Part shown: piece after piece, positions 39,315-49,490 of the stretch
How positions within the stretch are numbered: the stretch's first letter is position 1
How the letters are laid out: each line of letters opens with the position of its first letter
Position numbers and translations under genes: made by a program
Notes under the pieces: generated by a model
The model's database searches: none
Seen by the model: the letters and a program-made list of their open reading frames with translations, nothing else
Told to the model about the DNA's origin: nothing
DNA from: Pseudomonas rhizoryzae
GTDB taxonomy: Bacteria; Pseudomonadota; Gammaproteobacteria; Pseudomonadales; Pseudomonadaceae
Assembly: GCF_005250615.1 (NCBI RefSeq)
Contig: NZ_SULM01000003.1
Location: 364,677 to 428,676, forward strand
Direction of reading: 5' to 3'
Length of the DNA: 64,000 bases

Positions 39315-39953
39315 TCAGCGATTGGGCTGCGGCGTCAGGCGCAGATAGGGTTTGACCGCGGTGTAGCCCTTGGGAAAGCGCCGCTTGAGCTCTTCCTCGT
39401 CCTTGAGCGAGGGCACGATGACCACGTCGTCGCCATCCTTCCAGTTACCCGGAGTGGCCACCTTGTGGTTGTCGGTGAGCTGCAGGGAATCGATCACCCG
39501 CAGGATCTCGTCGAAGTTGCGCCCGGTACTGGCCGGATAGGTGATGGACAGGCGCACCTTCTTCTGCGGATCGATGACGAACAGCGAACGCACCGTCAGG
39601 GTGTCGTTGGCATTGGGATGGATCATGTCGTAGAGGCCCGCCACTTTACGGTCGGCATCGGCCAGGATGGGGAAGCCCACGGAGGTGGCCTGGGTCTCCT
39701 CGATGTCCTTGATCCAGCCCTGGTGGGATTCCAGGCCGTCCACCGACAGGGCGATGACCTTGACGTCGCGCTTGGCGAATTCGTCCTTGAGCTTGGCGGT
39801 CAGGCCCAGCTCGGTGGTGCATACCGGGGTGAAGTCGGCCGGATGGGAGAAGAGCACACCCCAGCTGTCGCCCAGCCACTCGTGGAAGCGGATGCGGCCC
39901 AGGCTGGAATCCTGTTCGAAATCGGGGGCGATGTCGCCCAGACGGATACTCAT
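39315..39953 (-). CDS. lsfA: 1-Cys peroxiredoxin LsfA
   Basis: Peroxiredoxin of the Prx6 type, 212 residues, reducing peroxides with a single peroxidatic cysteine, Cys45, in ADFTPVCTTELG. It has no resolving cysteine at the C-terminus, which is the 1-Cys type. LsfA is known in P. putida as a sulfate-starvation-induced protein, which fits its place beside ssu. The start ATG 39953 has CAGGAGAA upstream, better than the ATG 12 codons earlier. It is monocistronic with its own terminator. Confidence 0.93.
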   Translation of the reverse strand: MSIRLGDIAPDFEQDSSLGRIRFHEWLGDSWGVLFSHPADFTPVCTTELGLTAKLKDEFAKRDVKVIALSVDGLESHQGWIKDIEETQATSVGFPILADADRKVAGLYDMIHPNANDTLTVRSLFVIDPQKKVRLSITYPASTGRNFDEILRVIDSLQLTDNHKVATPGNWKDGDDVVIVPSLKDEEELKRRFPKGYTAVKPYLRLTPQPNR

Positions 39954-40132
39954 TGGCAGTTCTCCTGATACAGGTAGGGATGAAGGCACTATGCCGCCCG
40001 CCGCGCACGGCGGGAAAGATCGGATCGCGCTGTGGTTATAACGCGAAAGACCGAGCAGGCCGACCCCTGGGGGACGCCCCCTCGCCTATCGGACCACGCC
40101 CAGGCCGCCAGACTCCCGCCCTCCCCGCCCAG
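39954..40132. other. lsfA upstream region
   Basis: Non-coding spacer. It includes GGTTATAAC (40034-40042), shared with the ssu upstream region, and nothing else recognisable. Confidence 0.35.
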
Positions 40133-40286
40133 AGCCTGTTCAAAGTCTCGCGAGCTAAAGACAAACAAGGCGAAAATGCCTGAGGAAGCGGAGTTTACGG
40201 GTAGTAAATGAGCATTCCGACGGGGCTGGCCTTCCAGGGCATTTTCAACGCCGTTTGGCCGACGCGCAGCAGACTTTGAACAGGCT
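40133..40286. mobile_element. MITE-like palindromic element
   Basis: Perfect 16-bp terminal inverted repeats AGCCTGTTCAAAGTCT (40133-40148) and AGACTTTGAACAGGCT (40271-40286) enclose 122 bases. An inner repeat GAAAATGCC/GGCATTTTC is present, so the whole unit can fold as a long hairpin. No open frame of note is inside. A clear target-site duplication was not identified. The right end lies one base before the acyl-CoA synthetase stop codon. Confidence 0.75.
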
Positions 40287-40287
40287 A

Positions 40288-41976
<1,689 letters not shown>

Positions 41977-42040
41977 GGTCGCCTCTTGTCGTTGTTTTGC
42001 GCCAGGGTGCCGCCGACCTCCGCAGAGACGGCGCACGGAA

Positions 42041-42062
42041 TTACCTTTACGGAAACGTAAAA
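42041..42062. promoter_or_regulatory. Candidate LiuR operator, synthetase side
   Basis: TTACCTTTACGGAAACGTAAAA, an imperfect dyad (TTTACG...CGTAAA) similar to the perfect palindrome at 42156-42173. It is about 65 bases upstream of the synthetase start and probably a MerR-type operator. Confidence 0.6.
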
Positions 42063-42155
42063 CAGTCGCTGCTGACTGTCCAGCCCTGGGCAGCGCGTGC
42101 CGATCGGTCTGCCAGTGCCAGCCAAGTCCCCTTGACGGCCCGTGAACGGCAAGCC

Positions 42156-42173
42156 TACCTTTACGTAAAGGTA
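42156..42173. promoter_or_regulatory. Candidate LiuR operator, liuR side
   Basis: Perfect 18-bp palindrome TACCTTTACGTAAAGGTA, 18 bases before the liuR ATG. Its position suggests autoregulation and control of the downstream liu genes by LiuR. Confidence 0.75.
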
Positions 42174-42191
42174 AAGCAACCAGAGTCGTCG

Positions 42192-42590
42192 ATGGCCAAG
42201 ACCTACAGCATTTCCGAACTCGCCCGCGAGCTCGACATCACCACCCGCACCATTCGCTTCTACGAGGAGCAGCAGATGCTTTTTCCCGAACGGCGTGGCC
42301 TGGAGCGCATCTTCAGCGCCAAGGACCGGGTGGCACTCAAGCTGATCCTCAGGGGCAAGCGCCTGGGCTTCTCCCTGGGCGAGTGCAAGGAACTGATCGA
42401 CCTCTACGACCCCAGCAGCGGCAATCGCCGGCAGCTGGAGACCTTCATGCAGAAGATCACCGCGCGCCGTGCCCAACTCCAGCAGCAGTTGCTCGACATC
42501 CAGCAGATGCAGCTGGAACTGGATACCGCCGAGGAGCGCTGCCTGGCGGCCCTGGCCGATACCGAACGCGGGGTGGTGGGCCAGTCCTAG
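42192..42590 (+). CDS. liuR: MerR-family regulator LiuR
   Basis: MerR-type regulator of 132 residues. The N-terminal winged helix is [35 protein letters not shown], followed by a dimerisation coiled coil rich in Gln ([19 protein letters not shown]). LiuR controls leucine/isovalerate catabolism in proteobacteria. It leads liuRABCDE and is divergent from the acyl-CoA synthetase. The start ATG 42192 begins the helix-turn-helix; the open frame upstream is just operator DNA. Confidence 0.92.
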   Translation: MAKTYSISELARELDITTRTIRFYEEQQMLFPERRGLERIFSAKDRVALKLILRGKRLGFSLGECKELIDLYDPSSGNRRQLETFMQKITARRAQLQQQLLDIQQMQLELDTAEERCLAALADTERGVVGQS

Positions 42591-42639
42591 CCACCTACCC
42601 GCCCTCGCCGACCGACAACAACAATGATGGAGGCGCCCC

Positions 42640-43803
42640 TTGTACTATCCCAGCCTGAACTTCGCCCTCGGCGAGACCCTGGATCTCTTGCGTGACCAGG
42701 TCCGCCAGTTCGTCGCCACCCAGGTGGCGCCCCGCGCCGCCGCCATCGACCGCGACAACGCCTTCCCCAACGACCTCTGGCGTCAATTCGGCGACCTGGG
42801 CCTGCTCGGGGTCACTGTCCCCGAGGCCGACGGCGGTGCCGGCCTCGGCTACCTGGCCCACGTGGTGGTGATGGAAGAACTCAGCCGCGGCTCTGGCGCC
42901 GTGGCGCTGTCCTACGGCGCCCACTCCAACCTGTGCGTCAACCAGATCAACCGCAACGGCAGCGCGGAACAGAAGCGCCGCTACCTGCCCAAACTCCTCA
43001 GCGGCGAGCACATCGGCGCCCTGGCCATGAGCGAGCCCAACGCCGGCTCCGACGTGGTGTCCATGCGCCTGCGCGCCGAGCGGCGGGGCGATCGCTTCGT
43101 ACTCAACGGCAGCAAGACCTGGATCACCAACGGACCCGACGCCCAGGTCTACGTGGTCTATGCCAAGACCCAGCCGGACCAGGGGGCCCATGGCATCACC
43201 GCCTTCATCGTCGAGCGCGACTGGGCCGGTTTCAGCCGTGGTCCCAAGTTCGACAAGCTGGGCATGCGCGGCTCCAACACCGGCGAGTTGTTCTTCGACG
43301 ACGTCGAGGTGCCGCTGGAAAACGTGCTAGGCGAGCTGGACGGTGGGGTGCGGGTGCTGATGAGCGGCCTGGACTACGAGCGGGTAGTGCTCGCCGGCGG
43401 GCCCACCGGGCTGATGCAAGCCTGCCTGGACGTGGTGCTGCCCTATATCCACGAGCGCCAGCAATTCGGCCAGAGCATCGGCGAATTCCAGCTGATCCAG
43501 GGCAAGGTGGCCGACATGTACACCGAGCTCAATGCCTGCCGCGCCTACCTCTATGCCGTGGCCCAGGCCTGCGACCGCGGCGAGACCACGCGCAAGGACG
43601 CCGCCGGGGTGATCCTCTACAGCGCCGAACGTGCCACGCGGATGGCCCTGGAAGCCATCCAGATCCTCGGCGGCAACGGCTACGTCAACGACTTCCCCAC
43701 CGGGCGCCTGCTGCGCGACGCCAAGCTCTACGAGATCGGCGCCGGCACCAGCGAGATCCGCCGCATGCTGATCGGTCGCGAACTGTTCAAGGAAACCCGC
43801 TGA
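42640..43803 (+). CDS. liuA: Isovaleryl-CoA dehydrogenase
   Basis: Flavoprotein that oxidises isovaleryl-CoA to 3-methylcrotonyl-CoA in leucine degradation; 387 residues of the acyl-CoA dehydrogenase family. The signatures are [16 protein letters not shown] and the C-terminal [35 protein letters not shown]. The catalytic Glu sits in [15 protein letters not shown], the position used by isovaleryl-CoA dehydrogenases. The start is TTG 42640, unusual, supported by a GGAGG six bases upstream and by [15 protein letters not shown], which matches the normal N-terminus. Confidence 0.94.
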   Translation: MYYPSLNFALGETLDLLRDQVRQFVATQVAPRAAAIDRDNAFPNDLWRQFGDLGLLGVTVPEADGGAGLGYLAHVVVMEELSRGSGAVALSYGAHSNLCVNQINRNGSAEQKRRYLPKLLSGEHIGALAMSEPNAGSDVVSMRLRAERRGDRFVLNGSKTWITNGPDAQVYVVYAKTQPDQGAHGITAFIVERDWAGFSRGPKFDKLGMRGSNTGELFFDDVEVPLENVLGELDGGVRVLMSGLDYERVVLAGGPTGLMQACLDVVLPYIHERQQFGQSIGEFQLIQGKVADMYTELNACRAYLYAVAQACDRGETTRKDAAGVILYSAERATRMALEAIQILGGNGYVNDFPTGRLLRDAKLYEIGAGTSEIRRMLIGRELFKETR

Positions 43804-43863
43804 GCGCGCCCGGCGCCGCTTGTCGAGGCCACCTGTCGAGGCCAACTATGGAGGAGAGTGTCG

Positions 43864-45471
43864 ATGGCCATCCTGACCACCCAGCTGGACCCCCGCTCGG
43901 CGGATTTCGCCGCCAATCGCGCGGCCCTGCTCGCCCAGGTGCAACAATTGCGCGAGCTGCTGCTGCGCATCCAGGCCGGCGGCGGCCCCCAGGCCCAGGC
44001 GCGGCACAGTGCCCGCGGCAAGCTGCTGCCGCGCCAGCGCATCGATCGCCTGCTGGACCTGGGCTCGCCCTTCCTGGAGATCGGCCAGTTGGCCGCCCAT
44101 GAGGTCTATGGCGAAGAGGTGCCGGCCGCCGGACTCATCGCCGGCATCGGGCGCGTCGAGGGCGTGGAGTGCATGATCGTGGCCAACGACGCCACGGTGA
44201 AAGGCGGCAGCTACTATCCACTGACGGTGAAGAAACACCTGCGCGCCCAGGCCATCGCCGAGCAGAATCGCCTGCCCTGCCTCTACCTGGTGGATTCCGG
44301 CGGTGCCAACCTGCCGCGCCAGGACGAGGTGTTTCCCGACCGCGAGCACTTCGGGCGGATCTTCTTCAACCAGGCGCGGCTGAGCGCCCAGGGCATCCCC
44401 CAGATCGCCGTGGTGATGGGCTCCTGCACCGCCGGCGGCGCCTATGTGCCGGCCATGAGCGACGAGACCATCATGGTGCGCGACCAGGCCACCATCTTCC
44501 TCGCCGGTCCGCCGCTGGTGAAGGCCGCTACCGGCGAGGTGGTGAGCGCCGAGGCCCTGGGCGGCGCCGACCTGCATTGCCGCACCTCCGGCGTGGCCGA
44601 CCACCTGGCCGAGGACGACGCCCACGCCCTGGCCCTGGCGCGCCGCTGCGTGGCCAATCTCAACTGGCACAAGCTCGGCCAGTTGGCCCAGCGCCCGGCG
44701 CGACCGCCGCGGCTGCCCGCCGAGGAGCTCTACGGCGTGATCCCGGCCGACACCAAGCAGCCCTACGACGTACGCGAGGTCATCGCGCGCCTGGTGGACG
44801 ATTCGGAATTCGACGAATTCAAGGCGCTGTTCGGCACCACCCTGGTGTGCGGTTTCGCCCACCTGCACGGCTATCCGGTGGCTATCCTCGCCAACAACGG
44901 CATCCTCTTCGCCGAGGCCGCGCAAAAGGGCGCGCACTTCATCGAGCTGGCCTGCCAGCGCGGCATTCCCCTGGTGTTCCTGCAGAACATCACCGGCTTC
45001 ATGGTCGGCCAGAAGTACGAGGCCGGCGGCATCGCCAAGCACGGCGCCAAGCTGGTCACCGCGGTGGCCTGCGCCGAGGTGCCCAAGTTCACCGTGGTCA
45101 TCGGTGGCAGCTTCGGCGCCGGTAATTACGGCATGTGCGGGCGCGCCTACGATCCGCGCTTCCTGTGGATGTGGCCCAATGCGCGCATCGGCGTCATGGG
45201 CGCCCAGCAGGCCGCCGGGGTGCTGGTGCAGGTCAAGCGCGAGCAGGCGGAGCGCGCCGGCCAGGCCTTGAGCACCGCCGACGAGGCCGCGCTGGCCGCG
45301 CCCCTGGTCGAGCAGTACGAGCGCCAGGCCCAGGCCGTCTACGCCAGCGCCCGCCTGTGGGACGACGGCGTGATAGATCCCGCCCAGACCCGCGACGTGC
45401 TCGGCCTGGCGCTGTCCGCCAGCCTCAACGCCGCCATCCCGCCGACCCGCTTCGGCCTCTTCCGGATGTGA
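43864..45471 (+). CDS. liuB: Methylcrotonyl-CoA carboxylase beta subunit
   Basis: Carboxyltransferase subunit of 3-methylcrotonyl-CoA carboxylase; 535 residues. The family regions are [24 protein letters not shown], the oxyanion-type [18 protein letters not shown], and [22 protein letters not shown]. It transfers CO2 from the biotin of LiuD to the acyl-CoA. The start ATG 43864 has GGAGGAG seven bases upstream. It is 60 bases after liuA. Confidence 0.95.
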   Translation: MAILTTQLDPRSADFAANRAALLAQVQQLRELLLRIQAGGGPQAQARHSARGKLLPRQRIDRLLDLGSPFLEIGQLAAHEVYGEEVPAAGLIAGIGRVEGVECMIVANDATVKGGSYYPLTVKKHLRAQAIAEQNRLPCLYLVDSGGANLPRQDEVFPDREHFGRIFFNQARLSAQGIPQIAVVMGSCTAGGAYVPAMSDETIMVRDQATIFLAGPPLVKAATGEVVSAEALGGADLHCRTSGVADHLAEDDAHALALARRCVANLNWHKLGQLAQRPARPPRLPAEELYGVIPADTKQPYDVREVIARLVDDSEFDEFKALFGTTLVCGFAHLHGYPVAILANNGILFAEAAQKGAHFIELACQRGIPLVFLQNITGFMVGQKYEAGGIAKHGAKLVTAVACAEVPKFTVVIGGSFGAGNYGMCGRAYDPRFLWMWPNARIGVMGAQQAAGVLVQVKREQAERAGQALSTADEAALAAPLVEQYERQAQAVYASARLWDDGVIDPAQTRDVLGLALSASLNAAIPPTRFGLFRM

Positions 45472-45475
45472 CGCC

Positions 45476-46270
45476 ATGCCCTGTGCCCAACTGATCGAGG
45501 ATCCGCGTGGCTTCGCCACCCTCTGGCTGGATCGCCCGGAGCGCCGCAACGCCCTGGACGCCGCCCTGATCGACGAACTCAACACCCACCTGCAGGCCGT
45601 GGCCGCCCGGCCGCACCTGCGCTTCCTGCTGCTGCGCGGGCGCGGCGAGCACTTCAGTGCCGGCGCCGACCTGGCCTGGATGCAGGCCGCGGCGCAACTG
45701 GACTACGCCGCCAACTTGGCCGATGCCCAGGCCCTCGGCGAGTTGCTCTACCGTCTCGACGCCCTGCCCCTGCCGACCCTGGCGGTGGTCCAGGGCGCGG
45801 CCTTCGGCGGTGCCCTCGGCCTGATCAGCGCCTGCGACCTGGCCCTGGGCAGCACCGACGCCCTGTTCTGCCTGTCGGAGGTCCGCCTGGGCCTGGCGCC
45901 GGCGGTCATCAGTCCCTTCGTGGCTCGTGCCCTCGGTCCGCGCCAGGCCCAGCGCTACGCCCTCAGCGCCGAACGCTTCGACGGCCAGCGCGCCCTGGCC
46001 CTGGGCCTGCTCAGCGACTGCCTGCCAGCGGATCAGCTGGAGGCCGGCGTCGAGGCCTGGATCGCCCGGCTCCTGGCCAACGGGCCCCAGGCCATGCGCG
46101 CGACCAAGGCCCTGCTGCGGGCCTGCGGCGATCCCGCGCTCACCGCCGTCGCGCTGCGCGAACTGACCGAAACCACCATCGCCCGCCTGAGGGTCAGTGC
46201 CGAAGGCCAGGAGGGCCTGCACGCCTTCCTCGACAAGCGCCAGCCCAGCTGGCAGGAGCGGCAGCCATGA
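45476..46270 (+). CDS. liuC: Methylglutaconyl-CoA hydratase
   Basis: Enoyl-CoA hydratase-family enzyme of 264 residues, expected to hydrate 3-methylglutaconyl-CoA to HMG-CoA. The oxyanion-hole regions are GEHFSAGADLAWMQ and VQGAAFGGALGLISACDLAL. It lies four bases after liuB; its stop overlaps the liuD start (ATGA). The role is assigned from the operon as well as from the family. Confidence 0.93.
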   Translation: MPCAQLIEDPRGFATLWLDRPERRNALDAALIDELNTHLQAVAARPHLRFLLLRGRGEHFSAGADLAWMQAAAQLDYAANLADAQALGELLYRLDALPLPTLAVVQGAAFGGALGLISACDLALGSTDALFCLSEVRLGLAPAVISPFVARALGPRQAQRYALSAERFDGQRALALGLLSDCLPADQLEAGVEAWIARLLANGPQAMRATKALLRACGDPALTAVALRELTETTIARLRVSAEGQEGLHAFLDKRQPSWQERQP

Positions 46271-48225
46271 TCACCACCCTGCTGGTCGCCAACCGCGGCG
46301 AGATCGCCTGCCGCATCCTGCGCACCGCCAAGGCCCTGGGGCTACGCGGCGTGGCGGTACACAGCGCCGTCGACCGCCAGGCCCGCCACGTGCGCGAAGC
46401 CGACCTGGCCGTCGACCTGGGCGGCAGCAAGCCGGCCGACAGCTATCTGCGCGGCGACCTGATCGTCGCGGCGGCCCTGGCCAGCGGTGCCCAGGCCATC
46501 CATCCCGGCTATGGCTTTCTCTCGGAAAATCCCGACTTCGCCCGCCAGGTCGCCGCGGCCGGTCTGCTCCTGATCGGCCCCCCGGTGGCCGCCATCGAAG
46601 CCATGGGCAGCAAGTCCGCGGCCAAGGCGCTGATGGAGGCGGCCGGGGTACCCCTGGTGCCGGGCTACCACGGCACGGCCCAGGACCTGGCGACCTTCCA
46701 GGCCGCCGCCGAACGCATCGGTTATCCGGTGCTGCTCAAGGCGGCCGCGGGCGGCGGCGGCAAGGGCATGAAGGTGGTGCAAGGCCCCGCCGAGCTGGCC
46801 GACGCCCTGGCCTCGGCGCAACGCGAGGCACGCGCGGCCTTCGGCGACGACCTCATGCTGGTGGAGAAATACCTGCTGCGGCCGCGCCACGTGGAGATCC
46901 AGGTGTTCGCCGACCAGCACGGCCACTGCCTCTACCTGCACGAGCGCGACTGCTCCATCCAGCGCCGCCACCAGAAGGTCCTGGAAGAGGCGCCGGCGCC
47001 GGGGCTGGCAGCGGAACTGCGCCGCGCCATGGGCGAAGCCGCCGTCCGCGCGGCCCTGGCCATCGGCTACGTGGGCGCTGGCACCGTGGAATTCCTGCTG
47101 GACGAGCGCGGCGACTTCTTCTTCATGGAAATGAACGCCCGCCTGCAGGTCGAGCACCCGGTCACCGAGGCCATCACCGGCCTCGATCTGGTGGCCTGGC
47201 AACTCAAGGTGGCGGCGGGCGAGCCGCTGCCCCTCGAACAGCACCAGGTCCCGCGCCACGGCCATGCCCTGGAGGTCCGCCTCTATGCGGAGAATCCGGC
47301 CCAGGACTTCCTGCCCGCCAGCGGCCGGCTACTGCTCTATCGCGAACCGGCCGCGGGGCCGGGACGGCGGGTGGACAGCGGGGTGGTCGAGGGCGACGAG
47401 ATCTCGCCCTTCTACGATCCACTGCTGGCCAAGCTGATCGCCTCGGGCGAGACCCGCGAGGAAGCCCGCCTGCGCCTGCTGGCCATGCTCGACGAGACGG
47501 CCGTAGGTGGCTGCGCGACCAATCTGGCCTTCCTGCGGCGGGTCCTGGCTCATCCGGCCTTCGCCGCCGCCGAGCTGGACACCGGTTTCATCGAGCGTCA
47601 CCGGGAGCGGCTGTTGCCCGCTCCCCAGCCCCTGCCGGACGCCTTCTGGCAGGCGGCCGCCGCGGCCTTCCGCCAGAGCGAACCCAGGCGCCAGCGCGCC
47701 GATGATCCCGCGTCGCCCTGGAGCCGGCAGGACGGTTGGCGCCTGGGCCTGCCGGCGGCGAGCGAACTGGAACTGAGCTGCCAGGGCGAACGGCGACCGG
47801 TCGCCCTGGGGCAGGCGCAGGCCGCCAGCTGGGAAGGCGACGCCTTAGTGCTGGAGCACCAGGGTCTGCGCCAGCGCTATCCCGCCCGGCGCCGTGGTGA
47901 GCGGCTGTTCCTCGACTGGGCGGGGGACAGCTACGAGGTCGAACGAGTGGATGCCCTGGCCCTGGCGGCGCAGCAGGCCGCGGTCGCCGGAGGCCTGACG
48001 GCGCCCATGAACGGCAGCATCGTGCGCTTGCCGGTCGCGCCCGGACAACAGGTCGCCGCCGGTGAACTCCTGGTGGTGCTGGAGGCGATGAAGATGGAAC
48101 ACGGCATCCGCGCGCCCCAGGCCGGTATCCTGAGCGCCCTGCACTGCCGGGAAGGCGACCTGGTCAGCGAAGGCCAGATCCTGGTCGCCCTGGACCCCAT
48201 CGCCGAGCCCGGGGAGGACGCCTGA
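46267..48225 (+). CDS. liuD: Methylcrotonyl-CoA carboxylase alpha (biotin) subunit
   Basis: Biotin carboxylase plus biotin carrier subunit; 652 residues. N-terminal biotin carboxylase begins LLVANRGEIACRILRTAKALG and has the ATP-grasp loop KAAAGGGGKGMKVV and the MEMNARLQVEHPVTE segment. The carrier domain ends the protein with the biotinylated Lys609 in VLEAMKMEHG. Partner of LiuB. The start overlaps liuC and the stop shares one base with liuE (TGATG). Confidence 0.96.
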   Translation: MITTLLVANRGEIACRILRTAKALGLRGVAVHSAVDRQARHVREADLAVDLGGSKPADSYLRGDLIVAAALASGAQAIHPGYGFLSENPDFARQVAAAGLLLIGPPVAAIEAMGSKSAAKALMEAAGVPLVPGYHGTAQDLATFQAAAERIGYPVLLKAAAGGGGKGMKVVQGPAELADALASAQREARAAFGDDLMLVEKYLLRPRHVEIQVFADQHGHCLYLHERDCSIQRRHQKVLEEAPAPGLAAELRRAMGEAAVRAALAIGYVGAGTVEFLLDERGDFFFMEMNARLQVEHPVTEAITGLDLVAWQLKVAAGEPLPLEQHQVPRHGHALEVRLYAENPAQDFLPASGRLLLYREPAAGPGRRVDSGVVEGDEISPFYDPLLAKLIASGETREEARLRLLAMLDETAVGGCATNLAFLRRVLAHPAFAAAELDTGFIERHRERLLPAPQPLPDAFWQAAAAAFRQSEPRRQRADDPASPWSRQDGWRLGLPAASELELSCQGERRPVALGQAQAASWEGDALVLEHQGLRQRYPARRRGERLFLDWAGDSYEVERVDALALAAQQAAVAGGLTAPMNGSIVRLPVAPGQQVAAGELLVVLEAMKMEHGIRAPQAGILSALHCREGDLVSEGQILVALDPIAEPGEDA

Positions 48226-49139
48226 TGCTGCCGCCCCGGGTGCGACTGGTGGAAGTGGGCCCGCGTGACGGCCTGCAGAACGAATGCCGGCCGCTGACGG
48301 TGGCCAGCCGCGTGCAACTGGTCGATGACCTCACCGCCAGCGGCCTGGCCCATATCGAGGTGGGCAGCTTCGTCTCGCCGCGCTGGGTGCCGCAGATGGC
48401 CGACAGCGCCGCGGTATTCCAGGGCATCGCCCGGCGCCCCGGGATCGTCTATGCCGCCCTGACGCCCAATCTGCGCGGCTTCGAAGCGGCCCTGGCGGCC
48501 GGTGCCAGCGAGGTGGCGGTGTTCGCCGCGGCCTCGGAGGCCTTTTCCCAGCGCAACATCAATTGCAGCATCGCCGAAAGCCTGCAGCGCTTCGTGCCCC
48601 TGCTCGACGCCGCGCGCCAGGCGGGCCTGCGCGTGCGCGGCTATGTGTCCTGCGTGCTCGGCTGCCCCTACCAGGGGCCGGTGGCACCCGTGGAGGTTGC
48701 CGCCGTGGCCGGTGAATTGCTGGCGCTGGGCTGCTACGAGATTTCCCTCGGCGACACCCTCGGCCTGGGCACCGCCGGCGCCACTCGCGCGCTGATCGAG
48801 CAGGTCGGCGCCCGGGTCCCCCGTGAACGCCTCGCCGGCCACTTCCACGACACCTATGGCCAGGCCCTGACCAATGTCTACGCCAGCCTGCTGGAGGGCG
48901 TCGCCGTGTTCGATGGCGCGGTGGCCGGCCTGGGCGGCTGCCCCTATGCACCGGGCGCCACCGGCAATGTCGCCAGCGAAGACCTGCTCTATCTGCTCCA
49001 GGGGCTGGGCATCGAGACCGGCGTGGCGCTGGAGCCGCTCTGCCAAGCTGGCCAGCGGATCTGCGCCGCCCTGGGTCGTGACAACGGCTCGAAGGTGGCC
49101 CGCGCCTTGGCGGCCCGCCCGGCAGCGGTCATTTCCTGA
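48225..49139 (+). CDS. liuE: Hydroxymethylglutaryl-CoA lyase
   Basis: Final enzyme of leucine degradation, splitting HMG-CoA into acetoacetate and acetyl-CoA; 304 residues of the HMGL/DRE-TIM family. The start has VRLVEVGPRDGLQNE, with the catalytic Arg and divalent-metal Asp, and HFHDTYGQALTNVYASL carries the metal histidines. The signature Cys is in AGLGGCPYAPGATGNVASED. The last gene of liuRABCDE; a weak GCGCAGG/CCTGCGC hairpin follows at 49152-49177. Confidence 0.96.
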   Translation: MLPPRVRLVEVGPRDGLQNECRPLTVASRVQLVDDLTASGLAHIEVGSFVSPRWVPQMADSAAVFQGIARRPGIVYAALTPNLRGFEAALAAGASEVAVFAAASEAFSQRNINCSIAESLQRFVPLLDAARQAGLRVRGYVSCVLGCPYQGPVAPVEVAAVAGELLALGCYEISLGDTLGLGTAGATRALIEQVGARVPRERLAGHFHDTYGQALTNVYASLLEGVAVFDGAVAGLGGCPYAPGATGNVASEDLLYLLQGLGIETGVALEPLCQAGQRICAALGRDNGSKVARALAARPAAVIS

Positions 49140-49219
49140 CGCCCGTCGCCGGCGCAGGCACCGTCGGCAACCTGCGCTAGGCTTCGTGGTCAGTTGCCAA
49201 GACAGCAGGAGAATCGTCA

Positions 49220-49435
49220 ATGTTCGACAAGCGCAGCAACGACCCCAACGCCTCCACGCACTTTCGCAGCGAGCGCATCAGCGTGGTCAATGGCCAATTC
49301 TTCTTCACCACCCGCGAGGGCACCCTGGAAGGTCCGTTCTTCAGCCGCGACGATGCCCAGCAGCAGATTGATCGCTACCTGGAGCGACTGCAGACCGCAA
49401 AGGACCTCATGCGCCACTCCGTCAGCGACGCCTGA
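49220..49435 (+). CDS. DUF6316-type small protein
   Basis: A 71-residue soluble protein, MFDKRSNDPNASTHFRSERI, with an FFFTTREGTLEGPFFSRDDA motif and a C-terminal helix (QQIDRYLERLQTAKDL). It resembles small conserved Pseudomonas proteins of a domain of unknown function (DUF6316 type, by memory). A good ribosome binding site (CAGCAGGAGAAT) precedes the ATG, which supports that it is real. Function is unknown. Confidence 0.75.
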   Translation: MFDKRSNDPNASTHFRSERISVVNGQFFFTTREGTLEGPFFSRDDAQQQIDRYLERLQTAKDLMRHSVSDA

Positions 49436-49490
49436 CCGCTCTGCGCCGATCCTTTAGACTGCGCGCCCTGTTCCCCAGGCCGCGCCGTCC

